Shown one piece after another: positions 34,617 through 43,499 of a DNA stretch of 64,000 bases (position 1 is the stretch's first letter; every line of letters starts with the position of its first letter). Source of the stretch: Oxalobacteraceae bacterium OTU3CAMAD1 (lineage in GTDB: Bacteria > Pseudomonadota > Gammaproteobacteria > Burkholderiales > Burkholderiaceae_D); the NCBI GenBank assembly GCA_024123915.1, contig CP099650.1, positions 3,782,001-3,846,000 of the forward strand. The letters run 5' to 3'. The notes under the pieces were generated by a model that did not search any database, was not told the DNA's origin, and saw only the letters and a list, made by a program, of their open reading frames with translations. The position numbers and the translations under genes were made by a program.

Positions 34617-35288
34617 ATGCAGGACATCGAAAAATTCATTAGCGGTTTCAGCCGCTTCCAACAGCACTATTTCAACGACAGCCAATCCTTGTACGACAAT
34701 CTGCGCGCTGGACAGCGTCCGGGTACCTTGCTGATAGGCTGCTGCGACTCGCGGGTCGATCCGGTGCTGATGACCGGCAGCGACCCCGGCGACATGTTCG
34801 TCGTGCGCAACATCGCCAACCTCGTGCCGCCGTGCACGCCGACGGCGTCGGCTGGTGTCAGTTCGGCGATCGAATTCGCCGTCTGCGAGCTGGAGGTTGA
34901 GCGCGTGATCGTATTGGGCCACGCCCGCTGCGGCGGCATCCGCGCGCTGATGGCGCCCCGTAAAGCCGAGCGGGAGACGGACTTCGTCGGCCAATGGATG
35001 CGCATTGCGGAACCGGTGGCCGCGCGGGTGCGGCGCGACCTGGGGCACCGTGACAGCGCCGAGCAGCACCACGCGTGCGAGCTGGCCAGCATACTGCTGT
35101 CGCTGGACAATCTGCTCACGTATCCCTGGCTCAAGCGCCGCGTCGACGAAGGCAAGCTCAAGCTGCACGGCTGGTACTTCGATTTGGAGAGCGGCGCGTT
35201 GATGGCGTATTCGGCCAGACAACAACAATTCCTGCCGCTGGTATGCCCGTTGCCCGCCCGCCGCGCGCTGGACGAGGTGCCTGCGTAA
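34617..35288 (+). CDS. can: Beta-class carbonic anhydrase
   Basis: 223 residues. Zinc site Cys42 in CCDSR, Asp44-Arg46 dyad, and GHARCGG giving His102 and Cys105; VVRNIANLVPP is the other family block. Interconverts CO2 and bicarbonate. Nine bases after the regulator gene, so likely in the same transcription unit. A carbonic anhydrase inside an anaerobic-nitrate cluster may serve bicarbonate supply or pH balance during denitrification, an inference from position. Confidence 0.93.
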   Translation: MQDIEKFISGFSRFQQHYFNDSQSLYDNLRAGQRPGTLLIGCCDSRVDPVLMTGSDPGDMFVVRNIANLVPPCTPTASAGVSSAIEFAVCELEVERVIVLGHARCGGIRALMAPRKAERETDFVGQWMRIAEPVAARVRRDLGHRDSAEQHHACELASILLSLDNLLTYPWLKRRVDEGKLKLHGWYFDLESGALMAYSARQQQFLPLVCPLPARRALDEVPA

Positions 35289-35300
35289 CAACGGCGACAC

Positions 35301-35393
35301 GTAGGGCGGATTAGCGTAGCGTAATCCGCCATGCATGCGTTTCGACGGCTCGTAGATTGGCGGATTACGGCGTTCCGCCTAATCCGCCCTACG
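35301..35393. repeat. Palindromic intergenic repeat, copy 4
   Basis: Both arms are complete: GTAGGGCGGATTAGCGTAGC on the left, GGCGTTCCGCCTAATCC on the right, ending CCCTAC, with GCGTAATCCGCC and GGCGGATTACGG inside. Lies between convergent can and the DUF3079 gene and may act as a bidirectional terminator. Confidence 0.85.
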
Positions 35394-35395
35394 TG

Positions 35396-35608
35396 TCACT
35401 CCGATGAATCGGACTTTTTCGGCTCCGGCTGAGGGTCGTCCTTTGCGTTCAATCCGAACGTATCCCAATCTTCGCCGAATAACTCCACCGGATGCTGCGT
35501 GCGGTCCGAGCCGTTGCCGCAGACCATGTCGCTGGCGGCGCAATATTTGTCGCAACCCCAGCAAATCAACTCCGGCCTGGCCGGATGCAGCGGAAAGATC
35601 TTGGCCAT
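35396..35608 (-). CDS. DUF3079 protein
   Basis: 70 residues. Matches the DUF3079 pattern: AKIFPLHPARPELICWGCDKYCAASDMVCGNG, with a Cys-x-x-Cys plus two further cysteines suggesting a small zinc or iron site, then the charged tail (DPQPEPKKSDSSE). Function of the family is unknown. Shares strand with the 125-residue gene that ends ten bases upstream of its start. Confidence 0.85.
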   Translation of the reverse strand: MAKIFPLHPARPELICWGCDKYCAASDMVCGNGSDRTQHPVELFGEDWDTFGLNAKDDPQPEPKKSDSSE

Positions 35609-35618
35609 GGCGGCCGCC

Positions 35619-35996
35619 TTACGCGTGGCGTAGCAGGTCGCCGCTGCGGTCGAACGCCAGCAGCCGGTCCATCTGGCCGTTCTGGATCGCCGCGAGCATC
35701 TTGTTCAACGCCGCATCGGTCTGCTTGTGGTCGGGCAGCACGCCGCCCTGGCCGGACAGCGTGGTCACCAGCACCACATCCCAAGGCTGACCCATGCGGC
35801 CGGCTTCCTCGGCCAGGTTGTCAAAGGTGTCCAGCTCGCCGACTTGCTTGTCGACGCACATGACAGGCACCAGCGTCGTGCGGCCCATGGCGGCGCCTTC
35901 CTCCGGCTCGGCGACCGCGAACGTCATCAGCAGGCGTTGCGGTTGGGACTGCACGGCGGCGGCGATCAGTAATTCTTCAAAAGTGGCGATATTCAT
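35619..35996 (-). CDS. Conserved small protein often labelled ribonucleotide reductase subunit alpha
   Basis: 125 residues from ATG 35996 (GAGGAACCC upstream). Blocks such as QPQRLLMTFAVAEPEE, TLVPVMCVDKQVGELDTF and GQPWDVVLVTTLSGQGG are typical of a family frequently annotated as RNR alpha in this lineage, although nothing here resembles a catalytic reductase. I would treat it as unknown. Co-directional with and likely co-transcribed with DUF3079. Confidence 0.7.
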   Translation of the reverse strand: MNIATFEELLIAAAVQSQPQRLLMTFAVAEPEEGAAMGRTTLVPVMCVDKQVGELDTFDNLAEEAGRMGQPWDVVLVTTLSGQGGVLPDHKQTDAALNKMLAAIQNGQMDRLLAFDRSGDLLRHA

Positions 35997-36148
35997 GGGT
36001 TCCTCGTGGGTTGGGGAGGGCGCGCGCGACATGGCGGCCCGGACCGATGGTCCTCAGCCTTCGTTATACAGGGGCGCCGTGGGCCGTGATATCGCCATGA
36101 ATGACTAGTTCGCCTAGTTCGTTTGCCGTGCGGGGCGGCGGGAAATGC

Positions 36149-36162
36149 TTGATGCACATCAT
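36149..36162. promoter_or_regulatory. FNR/DNR box of the nar operon
   Basis: TTGATGCACATCAT matches TTGAT-N4-ATCAA except the last base. A -10-like GACAAT at 36186-36191 places the box centre about 42 bases upstream of the expected start, the class II distance. The promoter would transcribe the NosL-like gene and run into narGHJI. Confidence 0.75.
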
Positions 36163-36233
36163 GGATCGGGAGCTGACCGTCACTCGACAATGTGCTCGCG
36201 CGCCACAGCCTGTGGCCGGAACGAGAGGGAAGC

Positions 36234-36677
36234 ATGAGATCGAGACAATTGAGTCGCCGCGCCGCCGGTGTGGTCGCTGTCGGCGTGGCCTTAGTCACTA
36301 CGGCAATATTTCAGGGATATGGAACGGGGGATGTGGGTTCGCCGGCGCCGCCGTCGGACGCGCGCTGTGACGCACCGCAGGCGCGGCCATCATTCGGGCA
36401 GACCGCCATCCTGGCGCAGATACGGTATGACAGCGGGCTGGTGCTGCGCTATTGCGGTTTGCAATCGATGTTTGCGCAGCTGGGCGCGCTGGAGCAGCCG
36501 GGCTTGGTCCGCGCGGTGCACGTGCTGACCAGCGAGGGAGAGTGGGTTGACGCGCGTGATGCGCATTATGTGCGCGGGCAGGGTGGTGTGGCGCTGGCGT
36601 ACGCGTTGGACGGGGCGGCTGTGCTCAGTTACGCCCAATTGCTGCGGGCGTGCGCGCGGGGCGATTGCGGCGCGTGA
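36234..36677 (+). CDS. NosL-like membrane-anchored protein
   Basis: 147 residues from ATG 36234 with AGGGA upstream. One N-terminal hydrophobic helix (GVVAVGVALVTTAIF), then a small domain with IRYDSGLVLRYCGLQSMFAQL and VHVLTSEGEWVDARDAHYVRGQ. The order of a Cys-containing FC/YCGL-MF block, then WVDARDAxYV, parallels NosL, a copper-binding accessory of N2O reductase. No nosZ lies in the window, and the usual lipobox is absent. It precedes narG behind the FNR-type box and may be a nar-linked metal or redox accessory. Moderate confidence in the family. Confidence 0.55.
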   Translation: MRSRQLSRRAAGVVAVGVALVTTAIFQGYGTGDVGSPAPPSDARCDAPQARPSFGQTAILAQIRYDSGLVLRYCGLQSMFAQLGALEQPGLVRAVHVLTSEGEWVDARDAHYVRGQGGVALAYALDGAAVLSYAQLLRACARGDCGA

Positions 36678-36855
36678 TAGCCCACCAACTAGTCACTTCT
36701 GCCTAGACCGTCTACTCCTTCTCCCACCGCGCAGCCACCTTCTTGCCGATTCACACCACGTGTTGCGCTCCGTAGACTGTGTCCCATAGTCGAGTCCGTG
36801 CATGTCGCATGCGACCGCATACCTGGCAACCGCCGGGTGCAAGTTAGGAGGCAGC

Positions 36856-39800
36856 ATGAGTCACTTTCTGGATCGCCTGAAGTTCTTCAATAAAACCACG
36901 TCGACTTTTTCCGACGGCCACGGCGCCGTCGTGCACGAGGACCGTACCTGGGAAAACGCCTACCGCCAGCGTTGGCAGCACGACAAGATCGTGCGCTCCA
37001 CCCATGGCGTCAACTGTACCGGCTCGTGCAGCTGGAAGGTGTACGTGAAGAACGGCCTGATCACCTGGGAAACCCAACAAACCGACTATCCGCGCACCCG
37101 CCCGGACCTGCCGAACCACGAGCCACGCGGCTGCCCGCGCGGCGCCAGCTATTCCTGGTACGTGTACTCGGCCCAGCGCGTCAAGTACCCGATGGTGCGC
37201 GGGCGCCTGATGGAAATGTGGCGCGAAGCGCGCAAGACCATGGACCCGGTCACCGCTTGGGACTACATCAGCCAAAACCCCGAACGCGCCGCCCGCTACA
37301 AGTCGATTCGCGGCCTGGGCGGCTTCGTCCGCGCTACCTGGGACGAGAGCAACGAGATGATCGCCGCCGCCAACGCGCTGACGATCAAGAAATACGGCCC
37401 AGACCGTATCGTCGGCTTCTCGCCGATTCCCGCCATGTCGATGGTTAGCTATGCCGCCGGCACGCGCTACCTGTCTCTGATCGGCGGCGTGGCGCTGAGC
37501 TTCTACGACTGGTACTGCGATTTGCCGCCGGCCAGTCCGCAAGTATGGGGCGAACAAACCGACGTGCCCGAATCGGCCGACTGGTACAACTCGACCTACC
37601 TGATGGTGTGGGGCTCGAACGTGCCGATGACCCGCACTCCCGACGCCCACTTCTACACCGAAGTGCGCTACAAGGGCACCAAGACGGTGGCCGTGTCGTC
37701 CGACTTCGGCGAGATGGCCAAGTTCGGCGATATCTGGCTTGCGCCGAAGCAGGGCACCGACGCCGCGCTGGCGATGGCCATGGGCCACGTGATCCTGAAC
37801 GAATACCACACCGCGCAGCAGTCGCAGTACTTCAAGGAGTACGCCAAGCAGTACACCGACTTCCCGATGCTGGTGCTGCTGAAAGAACAAAACGGCACCC
37901 TGGCGCCGGAATACTTCCTGCGCGCCTCCCACCTGGCCAACAACCTCGACGAGACGAACAATCCCGACTGGAAAACCCTGGTCATCGACGAGACCAGCGG
38001 CCGCATCGTGGCACCCGCCGGTTCGATCGGCTTCCGCTGGGGCGAGGCCGGAAAATGGAACCTGGAGATGAAGGAGGGCGGCAACAACGCCCTTGTCGAT
38101 CCGCAACTGTCCCTGCTGGGCACCAGCGACGAGGTGGTGGCCGTCGGCTTCCCTTATTTCGGCGGTAAGGACAGCAGCGACATGCTGATGCGTAACGTCC
38201 CCGCCAAGCGCCTGACCCTGGCCGACGGCAGCAGCGTGCTGGTCGCTACGGTGTTCGACCTGACCCTGGCCAACTACGGCATCGACCGTGGCCTGGGCGG
38301 CGGCAACGTCGCCATGAGCTACGACGACGACGTCCCGTACACGCCGGCCTGGCAGGTCAAGCACACCGGCGTGAAGGCCGAGGACGTGATCACCGTGGCG
38401 CGCCAGTTCGCCCAGAACGCCGACCAGACCCGTGGCAAGAGCATGGTCATCGTCGGCGCCGCGCTGAACCACTGGTATCACATGGACATGACCTATCGCG
38501 GCATCATCAACATGCTGATGATGTGCGGCTGCGTCGGCCAATCGGGCGGCGGCTGGGCGCACTACGTGGGCCAGGAAAAGCTGCGTCCGCAAACCGGCTG
38601 GACCCCGCTGGCGTTCGCCCAGGACTGGAACCGTCCGATGCGCCAGATGAACGGCACCTCGTTCTTCTACAACCACACCAGCCAGTGGCGCCATGAAAAG
38701 CTGCACACCGAGGAAATCTCGTCGCCAACGGCCGGTCCCGACGTCGCGCCAATGACCTTGTTGGACTACAACGCCAAGGCCGAGCGCATGGGCTGGCTGC
38801 CATCGGCGCCGCAGCTGCAAACCAATCCACTGGATGTGACCCGCGCTGCGGCCGCCGCCGGCGTGAGCCCGATCGATTACGCGGTCGGCCAGATCAAGAA
38901 CAAGCAGCTCGAGTTCTCCTGCGACGACCCGGACAATCCGGCCAACTTCCCGCGCAATATGTTTGTCTGGCGCTCGAATATCCTGGGTAGCTCGGGCAAG
39001 GGCCACGAGTACTTCCTGAAATACCTGCTCGGCACGCAGAACGCGCTGATGAGCGATGAGAACAACTGCATCAAGCCGCGCGACGTCAAGGTGCGTCCCG
39101 CCGCCGAAGGCAAGCTCGATCTGCTGGTGGTGCTGGACTTCCGCATGTCGACCACCTGCCTGTACGGCGACATCGTGCTGCCGACCGCCACCTGGTACGA
39201 GAAGGACGACCTGAACACGTCCGATATGCACCCGTTCATCCACCCGCTGTCGGAGGCCGTGCAACCGCTGTGGCAGTCGAAGTCGGACTGGGAGATCTAC
39301 AAGGGCATCGCCAAGAAGTTCGAGGAAATCGGCGGCGCCTATCTCGGCACCCAGCAGGATCTGGTGCTGACCCCGCTGATGCACGACACCCCCGGCGAAC
39401 TGGGCCAGCCGTTCGATCCGAAGGACTGGCGCGCCGGCGAGTGCGAGCCGATCCCCGGCAAGACCATGCCGAACTTTACGGTGGTGGAGCGCGATTACAC
39501 GCAGATTTACCAGAAGTTCACCTCAATCGGCCCGTTGCTGGAAAAACTGGGCAACGGCGGCAAGGGCATCGGCTGGAAAACCGGCCACGAAGTCGAGGTG
39601 CTGCGCGGCATCAACCGCACGGTGACGGCGCCCGGCGTGGCGCACGGCCAGCCGCGCCTGGATACGGCGATCGACGCCGCCGAGATGATCCTGTCGCTGG
39701 CGCCCGAAACCAACGGCCACGTAGCCGTCAAGGCCTGGGACGCGCTGTCCAAGATTACCGGCCGCGACCACACGCATCTGGCGCTGCCGCGCGAGCATGA

Positions 39801-40563
39801 CACGATCCGCTTCCGCGACGTGCAGGCCCAGCCGCGCAAGATCATCTCCTCGCCGACCTGGTCGGGGCTGGAGTCGGAAGAGGTCAGCTACAACGCCTGC
39901 TACACCAACGTGCACGAACTGATCCCATGGCGCACCTTGACCGGCCGCCAGCAGTTCTACCAGGATCACCGCTGGATGCGGGATTTTGGCGAGGGGCTGT
40001 GCGTGTACAAGCCGGCGATCAACACCAAGACCACCACGCAGATGCTGGGCGCGGTGCCGAACGGGAACAAGGAAATCGCGCTGAACTTCATCACGCCGCA
40101 CCAGAAATGGGGCATCCACTCGACCTATTCGGACAACCTGCGCATGCTGACCCTGTCCCGTGGCGGTCCGCACGTGTGGCTGTCGGAGACCGACGCGAAG
40201 GAAGCCGGCATCGTCGACAACGACTGGATCGAGGTGTTCAACGTCAACGGCACCCTGACCGCCCGCGCCATCGTCAGCCAGCGCGTGCCGGAAGGGATGA
40301 CCTTGATGTACCACGCACAGGAAAAGATCGTCAACGTGCCGGGTTCGGAGCAGTCGGGCAAGCGCGGCGGCATCCACAACTCGGTGACGCGGGCGGTGAC
40401 CAAGCCGACCCACATGATCGGCGGCTACGCCCAACTGTCGTGGGGCTTCAACTACTACGGCACCGTCGGCTCGAACCGCGATGAATTCGTGTTGGTCCGC
40501 AAGATGAACAAGATCGACTGGCTGGAAGGCCCGCTGAAAGAAGAACAAGGGAGCATGGTATGA
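36856..40563 (+). CDS. narG: Respiratory nitrate reductase alpha subunit
   Basis: 1235 residues from ATG 36856 with AGGAGG at five bases; in-frame extension to 36802 rejected. FS0 cluster ligands His50, Cys54, Cys58 and Cys93 fall at the same numbers as in E. coli NarG. YDWYCDLPPASPQVWGEQT contains the Mo-coordinating Asp. Molybdopterin-binding blocks follow through the C-terminal domain. Reduces nitrate to nitrite at the cytoplasmic side using electrons from NarH. Start of narGHJI with overlapping or closely spaced genes. Confidence 0.98.
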   Translation: MSHFLDRLKFFNKTTSTFSDGHGAVVHEDRTWENAYRQRWQHDKIVRSTHGVNCTGSCSWKVYVKNGLITWETQQTDYPRTRPDLPNHEPRGCPRGASYSWYVYSAQRVKYPMVRGRLMEMWREARKTMDPVTAWDYISQNPERAARYKSIRGLGGFVRATWDESNEMIAAANALTIKKYGPDRIVGFSPIPAMSMVSYAAGTRYLSLIGGVALSFYDWYCDLPPASPQVWGEQTDVPESADWYNSTYLMVWGSNVPMTRTPDAHFYTEVRYKGTKTVAVSSDFGEMAKFGDIWLAPKQGTDAALAMAMGHVILNEYHTAQQSQYFKEYAKQYTDFPMLVLLKEQNGTLAPEYFLRASHLANNLDETNNPDWKTLVIDETSGRIVAPAGSIGFRWGEAGKWNLEMKEGGNNALVDPQLSLLGTSDEVVAVGFPYFGGKDSSDMLMRNVPAKRLTLADGSSVLVATVFDLTLANYGIDRGLGGGNVAMSYDDDVPYTPAWQVKHTGVKAEDVITVARQFAQNADQTRGKSMVIVGAALNHWYHMDMTYRGIINMLMMCGCVGQSGGGWAHYVGQEKLRPQTGWTPLAFAQDWNRPMRQMNGTSFFYNHTSQWRHEKLHTEEISSPTAGPDVAPMTLLDYNAKAERMGWLPSAPQLQTNPLDVTRAAAAAGVSPIDYAVGQIKNKQLEFSCDDPDNPANFPRNMFVWRSNILGSSGKGHEYFLKYLLGTQNALMSDENNCIKPRDVKVRPAAEGKLDLLVVLDFRMSTTCLYGDIVLPTATWYEKDDLNTSDMHPFIHPLSEAVQPLWQSKSDWEIYKGIAKKFEEIGGAYLGTQQDLVLTPLMHDTPGELGQPFDPKDWRAGECEPIPGKTMPNFTVVERDYTQIYQKFTSIGPLLEKLGNGGKGIGWKTGHEVEVLRGINRTVTAPGVAHGQPRLDTAIDAAEMILSLAPETNGHVAVKAWDALSKITGRDHTHLALPREHDTIRFRDVQAQPRKIISSPTWSGLESEEVSYNACYTNVHELIPWRTLTGRQQFYQDHRWMRDFGEGLCVYKPAINTKTTTQMLGAVPNGNKEIALNFITPHQKWGIHSTYSDNLRMLTLSRGGPHVWLSETDAKEAGIVDNDWIEVFNVNGTLTARAIVSQRVPEGMTLMYHAQEKIVNVPGSEQSGKRGGIHNSVTRAVTKPTHMIGGYAQLSWGFNYYGTVGSNRDEFVLVRKMNKIDWLEGPLKEEQGSMV

Positions 40564-42116
40564 AAATCAGAGCGCAAATCGGCATGGTGCTGAACCTGGA
40601 CAAGTGCATCGGCTGCCACACTTGCTCGGTCACGTGTAAGAACGTCTGGACCAGCCGCGACGGCGTCGAGTACGCGTGGTTCAACAACGTCGAAACCAAG
40701 CCCGGCATCGGCTATCCGAAGCATTGGGAAAACCAGGACAAGTGGAACGGCGGCTGGCGCCGCACCGACGCCGGCAAGATCGAGCCGCGCCAGGGCAGCC
40801 GTTTGAAGATCCTGGCCCAGATCTTCGCCAATCCGAACCTGCCGCAGATCGACGAGTACTACGAGCCGTTCACCTACGACTACGAGCGCCTGCAGAACGC
40901 GCCGCTGTCGGAGACGCCGCCGACCGCCCGTCCGATCTCCGTCATCACCGGCAAGAAGATGGACAAGATCGAGTGGGGTCCGAATTGGGAGGACGACCTG
41001 GGCGGCGAATTCGCCCAGCGCAGCCAGGACACCTTGTTCAACAACATGCAGAAGGAGATGTACGGCACCTTCGAGAACACTTTCATGATGTACCTGCCGC
41101 GTCTGTGCGAGCATTGCCTGAACCCGACTTGCGTCGCCTCTTGCCCGTCGGGCTCGGTGTACAAGCGCGAGGACGACGGCATCGTGCTGATCGACCAGGA
41201 CAAGTGCCGTGGCTGGCGCATGTGCATCTCCGGATGCCCGTACAAGAAGATTTACTACAACTGGTCGTCGGGCAAGGCCGAGAAGTGCACCTTCTGCTAT
41301 CCGCGCATCGAAGCGGGCCAGCCGACGGTGTGCTCCGAGACCTGCGTCGGCCGCATCCGCTACCTCGGCGTACTGCTGTACGACGCTGACAAGATCGAAG
41401 CGGCGGCCTCGGTGGCCGATCCGCGCGACCTGTATCCGTCGCAGCTGGGTCTGTTCCTTGATCCGCACGATCCGGCCATCATCGAAGAGGCGCGCCGCCA
41501 GGGCATTCCCGACTCCTGGCTGGGATCGGCCAAGCGCTCGCCGGTGTACAAGATGGCGGTCGAGTGGAAGGTGGCGTTCCCGCTGCATCCGGAATACCGC
41601 ACCTTGCCGATGGTGTGGTACATCCCGCCGCTGTCGCCGATCCAGGCCGCCGCCGAGTCGGGTCGCATGGGCAAGAACGGCATCCTGCCGGACACCGCCA
41701 GCCTGCGCATTCCCGTGCAGTACCTGGCCAACCTGCTGACGGCGGGCGACCAGCCGCCGGTGATCAAGGCGCTGGACCGCATGCTGGCGATGCGCGCCTA
41801 TATGCGCAGCAAGAGCGTGCTGGGCGTGCCGGACCTGGAGGTGCTCAAGCAGGTCGGGCTGGAGCCGGAGGTGGTGGAGGATATGTACCACATCATGGCC
41901 ATCGCCAACTACGAGGACCGCTTCGTCATCCCAAGCAGCCACAAGGAAATGGCCGAGGACAGCTTCAACGAGAAGGGCAGCTGCGGCTTTAGCTTCGGCA
42001 ACGGTTGTTCGGATGGCGTCAGCGACGCCAGCCTGTTTGGCAAACGCAAGCATGGCTCGGAGATCTTCATGTCGATGCCGAAATCACGGAAAAAGAAGGA
42101 GAACGTCGATGTCTGA
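40560..42116 (+). CDS. narH: Respiratory nitrate reductase beta subunit
   Basis: 518 residues, ATGA overlap with narG. Ferredoxin-like subunit with four clusters: Cys16, Cys19, Cys22 and Cys26 first (CIGCHTCSVTC), then CEHCLNPTCVASCP, CRGWRMCISGCP (the Trp replacing a cysteine marks the [3Fe-4S] site) and CTFCYP..CSETCVG. Passes electrons from the NarI hemes to NarG. Overlaps narJ by eight bases. Confidence 0.98.
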   Translation: MKIRAQIGMVLNLDKCIGCHTCSVTCKNVWTSRDGVEYAWFNNVETKPGIGYPKHWENQDKWNGGWRRTDAGKIEPRQGSRLKILAQIFANPNLPQIDEYYEPFTYDYERLQNAPLSETPPTARPISVITGKKMDKIEWGPNWEDDLGGEFAQRSQDTLFNNMQKEMYGTFENTFMMYLPRLCEHCLNPTCVASCPSGSVYKREDDGIVLIDQDKCRGWRMCISGCPYKKIYYNWSSGKAEKCTFCYPRIEAGQPTVCSETCVGRIRYLGVLLYDADKIEAAASVADPRDLYPSQLGLFLDPHDPAIIEEARRQGIPDSWLGSAKRSPVYKMAVEWKVAFPLHPEYRTLPMVWYIPPLSPIQAAAESGRMGKNGILPDTASLRIPVQYLANLLTAGDQPPVIKALDRMLAMRAYMRSKSVLGVPDLEVLKQVGLEPEVVEDMYHIMAIANYEDRFVIPSSHKEMAEDSFNEKGSCGFSFGNGCSDGVSDASLFGKRKHGSEIFMSMPKSRKKKENVDV

Positions 42117-42792
42117 TATCCAACTCCACGCGCATGGCTATCAGGTGCTGTCGGCGCTGCTACAGTATCCGGAGCCTGAATTGCTGGCCGAGCAGGCGCA
42201 GCTCAACCAGCTGCTGCTGGAAACGCTGCCGCAGTGGCACGTGCAGCTTGCACCGCTGTTCGCCCACCTGGGCGGCGAGCGCCTGATCGACCTGCAGCAG
42301 CAATACGTGATGACGTTCGACCGCAATCCGTCGCATTCGCTGCACTTGTTCGAGCACATCCACGGCGAGTCGCGCGACCGGGGCCAGGCCATGGTCGATC
42401 TGTTGGCCGAGTACAGCAAGCACGGCCTGCAAATGGTCGGCGACGACCTGCCGGACTACGTGCCGCTGTTCCTCGAATTCCTGTCGCAGCAGGACAAGGA
42501 CGAGGCCGAGCGTCTGCTGGGCGACGCCATCCACGTGCTGGCCTATATCGGCCGCAAGCTGCGCGCCAACGGCAGCCCGTACGCCTGCGTGTTCGATCTG
42601 TTGCAGACGCTCACGCCGGTACAGGCCGAGGAACTGGCCGAGCCGCCGGTGCACGACATGGACGAGGCACTGGAAACCTTCGGCCCCGGCGCCGACGGCG
42701 TCGAGCCGCTGCTCAAGCCGCACATGCAGCTGCCGGGCGGCGTCCAGCCGGTCAATTTCTATCCCAAGGCGGCAGCGCCGCAGCGTCACTGA
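42109..42792 (+). CDS. narJ: Nitrate reductase assembly chaperone
   Basis: 227 residues from ATG 42109, overlapping the narH stop; a longer frame beginning inside narH at 42013 is a shadow. All-alpha TorD/NarJ family: YQVLSALLQYPEPELL, QYVMTFDRNPSHSLHLFEHIHGESRDRGQAM and LPDYVPLFLEFLS. Binds apo-NarG, coordinating molybdenum-cofactor insertion and membrane attachment. Confidence 0.95.
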   Translation: MSDIQLHAHGYQVLSALLQYPEPELLAEQAQLNQLLLETLPQWHVQLAPLFAHLGGERLIDLQQQYVMTFDRNPSHSLHLFEHIHGESRDRGQAMVDLLAEYSKHGLQMVGDDLPDYVPLFLEFLSQQDKDEAERLLGDAIHVLAYIGRKLRANGSPYACVFDLLQTLTPVQAEELAEPPVHDMDEALETFGPGADGVEPLLKPHMQLPGGVQPVNFYPKAAAPQRH

Positions 42793-42803
42793 AGGAGAGC
42801 GCC

Positions 42804-43487
42804 ATGAACTACCTGCATCAATTTTTGTTTGGAATCTATCCCTACCTCGCGCTGGCGATCTTCTTTTTGGGCAGCCTGATCCGCTTCGACCGCGAGCAAT
42901 ACAGCTGGAAGTCCGAATCCAGCCAGACGCTCAACACCGGCATGCTGCGGCTGGGCAGTCCGCTGTTCCACGTCGGCGTGCTTGGCCTGTTCTTCGGCCA
43001 CGCCGCCGGTCTGCTGACGCCGGTCTGGGTGTGGGACACCTTGGGCGTGACCCACGGCGCCAAGCAACTGGTGGCGATGATTGCCGGCGGCGTCATGGGC
43101 ACGCTGTGCCTGGTCGGCCTGTTGATGCTGTTGGCACGCCGTTTCAGCAGCGACCGCGTGCGCGCCCGCACCACGTTCAAGGACAAGCTGGTGCTGTTGT
43201 GGCTGCTTGCGACCTTGCTGCTGGGGCTGTCGTCGATCTTCGCCTCGGCCGGCCATATGGACGGCCACATGATGGTGCTGTTGATGAGCTGGGCGCAGCA
43301 CATCGTCACCTTCCGGGGCGACGCCGCCGGCTTCATCGTCGACGCGCCGCTGGTGTTCAAGCTGCACCTGTTCATGGGCATGTCGCTGTTCGTGATCTTC
43401 CCGTTCACCCGCCTGGTGCACGTGTGGAGCGGTTTCGGCGCGCTCGGCTACCTGGGCCGCGCCTATCAACTGGTGCGTTCGCGCTAA
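42804..43487 (+). CDS. narI: Respiratory nitrate reductase gamma subunit (cytochrome b)
   Basis: 227 residues from ATG 42804 with AAGGAG at seven bases. Five membrane helices: N-terminal PYLALAIFFLGSLIRFD, HVGVLGLFFGHAAGLL (heme-ligand His), helices near 88-108 and 128-145, and KLHLFMGMSLFVIFPFTRLVHVWS with the distal heme ligands. Oxidises quinol at the periplasmic side and delivers electrons to NarH. Confidence 0.96.
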   Translation: MNYLHQFLFGIYPYLALAIFFLGSLIRFDREQYSWKSESSQTLNTGMLRLGSPLFHVGVLGLFFGHAAGLLTPVWVWDTLGVTHGAKQLVAMIAGGVMGTLCLVGLLMLLARRFSSDRVRARTTFKDKLVLLWLLATLLLGLSSIFASAGHMDGHMMVLLMSWAQHIVTFRGDAAGFIVDAPLVFKLHLFMGMSLFVIFPFTRLVHVWSGFGALGYLGRAYQLVRSR

Positions 43488-43499
43488 GAGGAGAACGAT

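Noticed and set aside
33516..35336. 606-codon minus-strand open frame across hemN, dnr and can
   Set aside because: Runs antisense to three recognisable genes.
36713..36719. NarL heptamer TACTCCT upstream of narG
   Set aside because: A single seven-base degenerate match is expected by chance; no paired heptamer was found.
36844..39384. 846-codon open frame on the minus strand across narG
   Set aside because: Antisense shadow in high-GC DNA; narG has complete catalytic motifs on the plus strand.
42234..42803. Long frame running into narI from within narJ
   Set aside because: Arg/Ala-rich shadow of narJ; narI starts at 42804 after AAGGAG.
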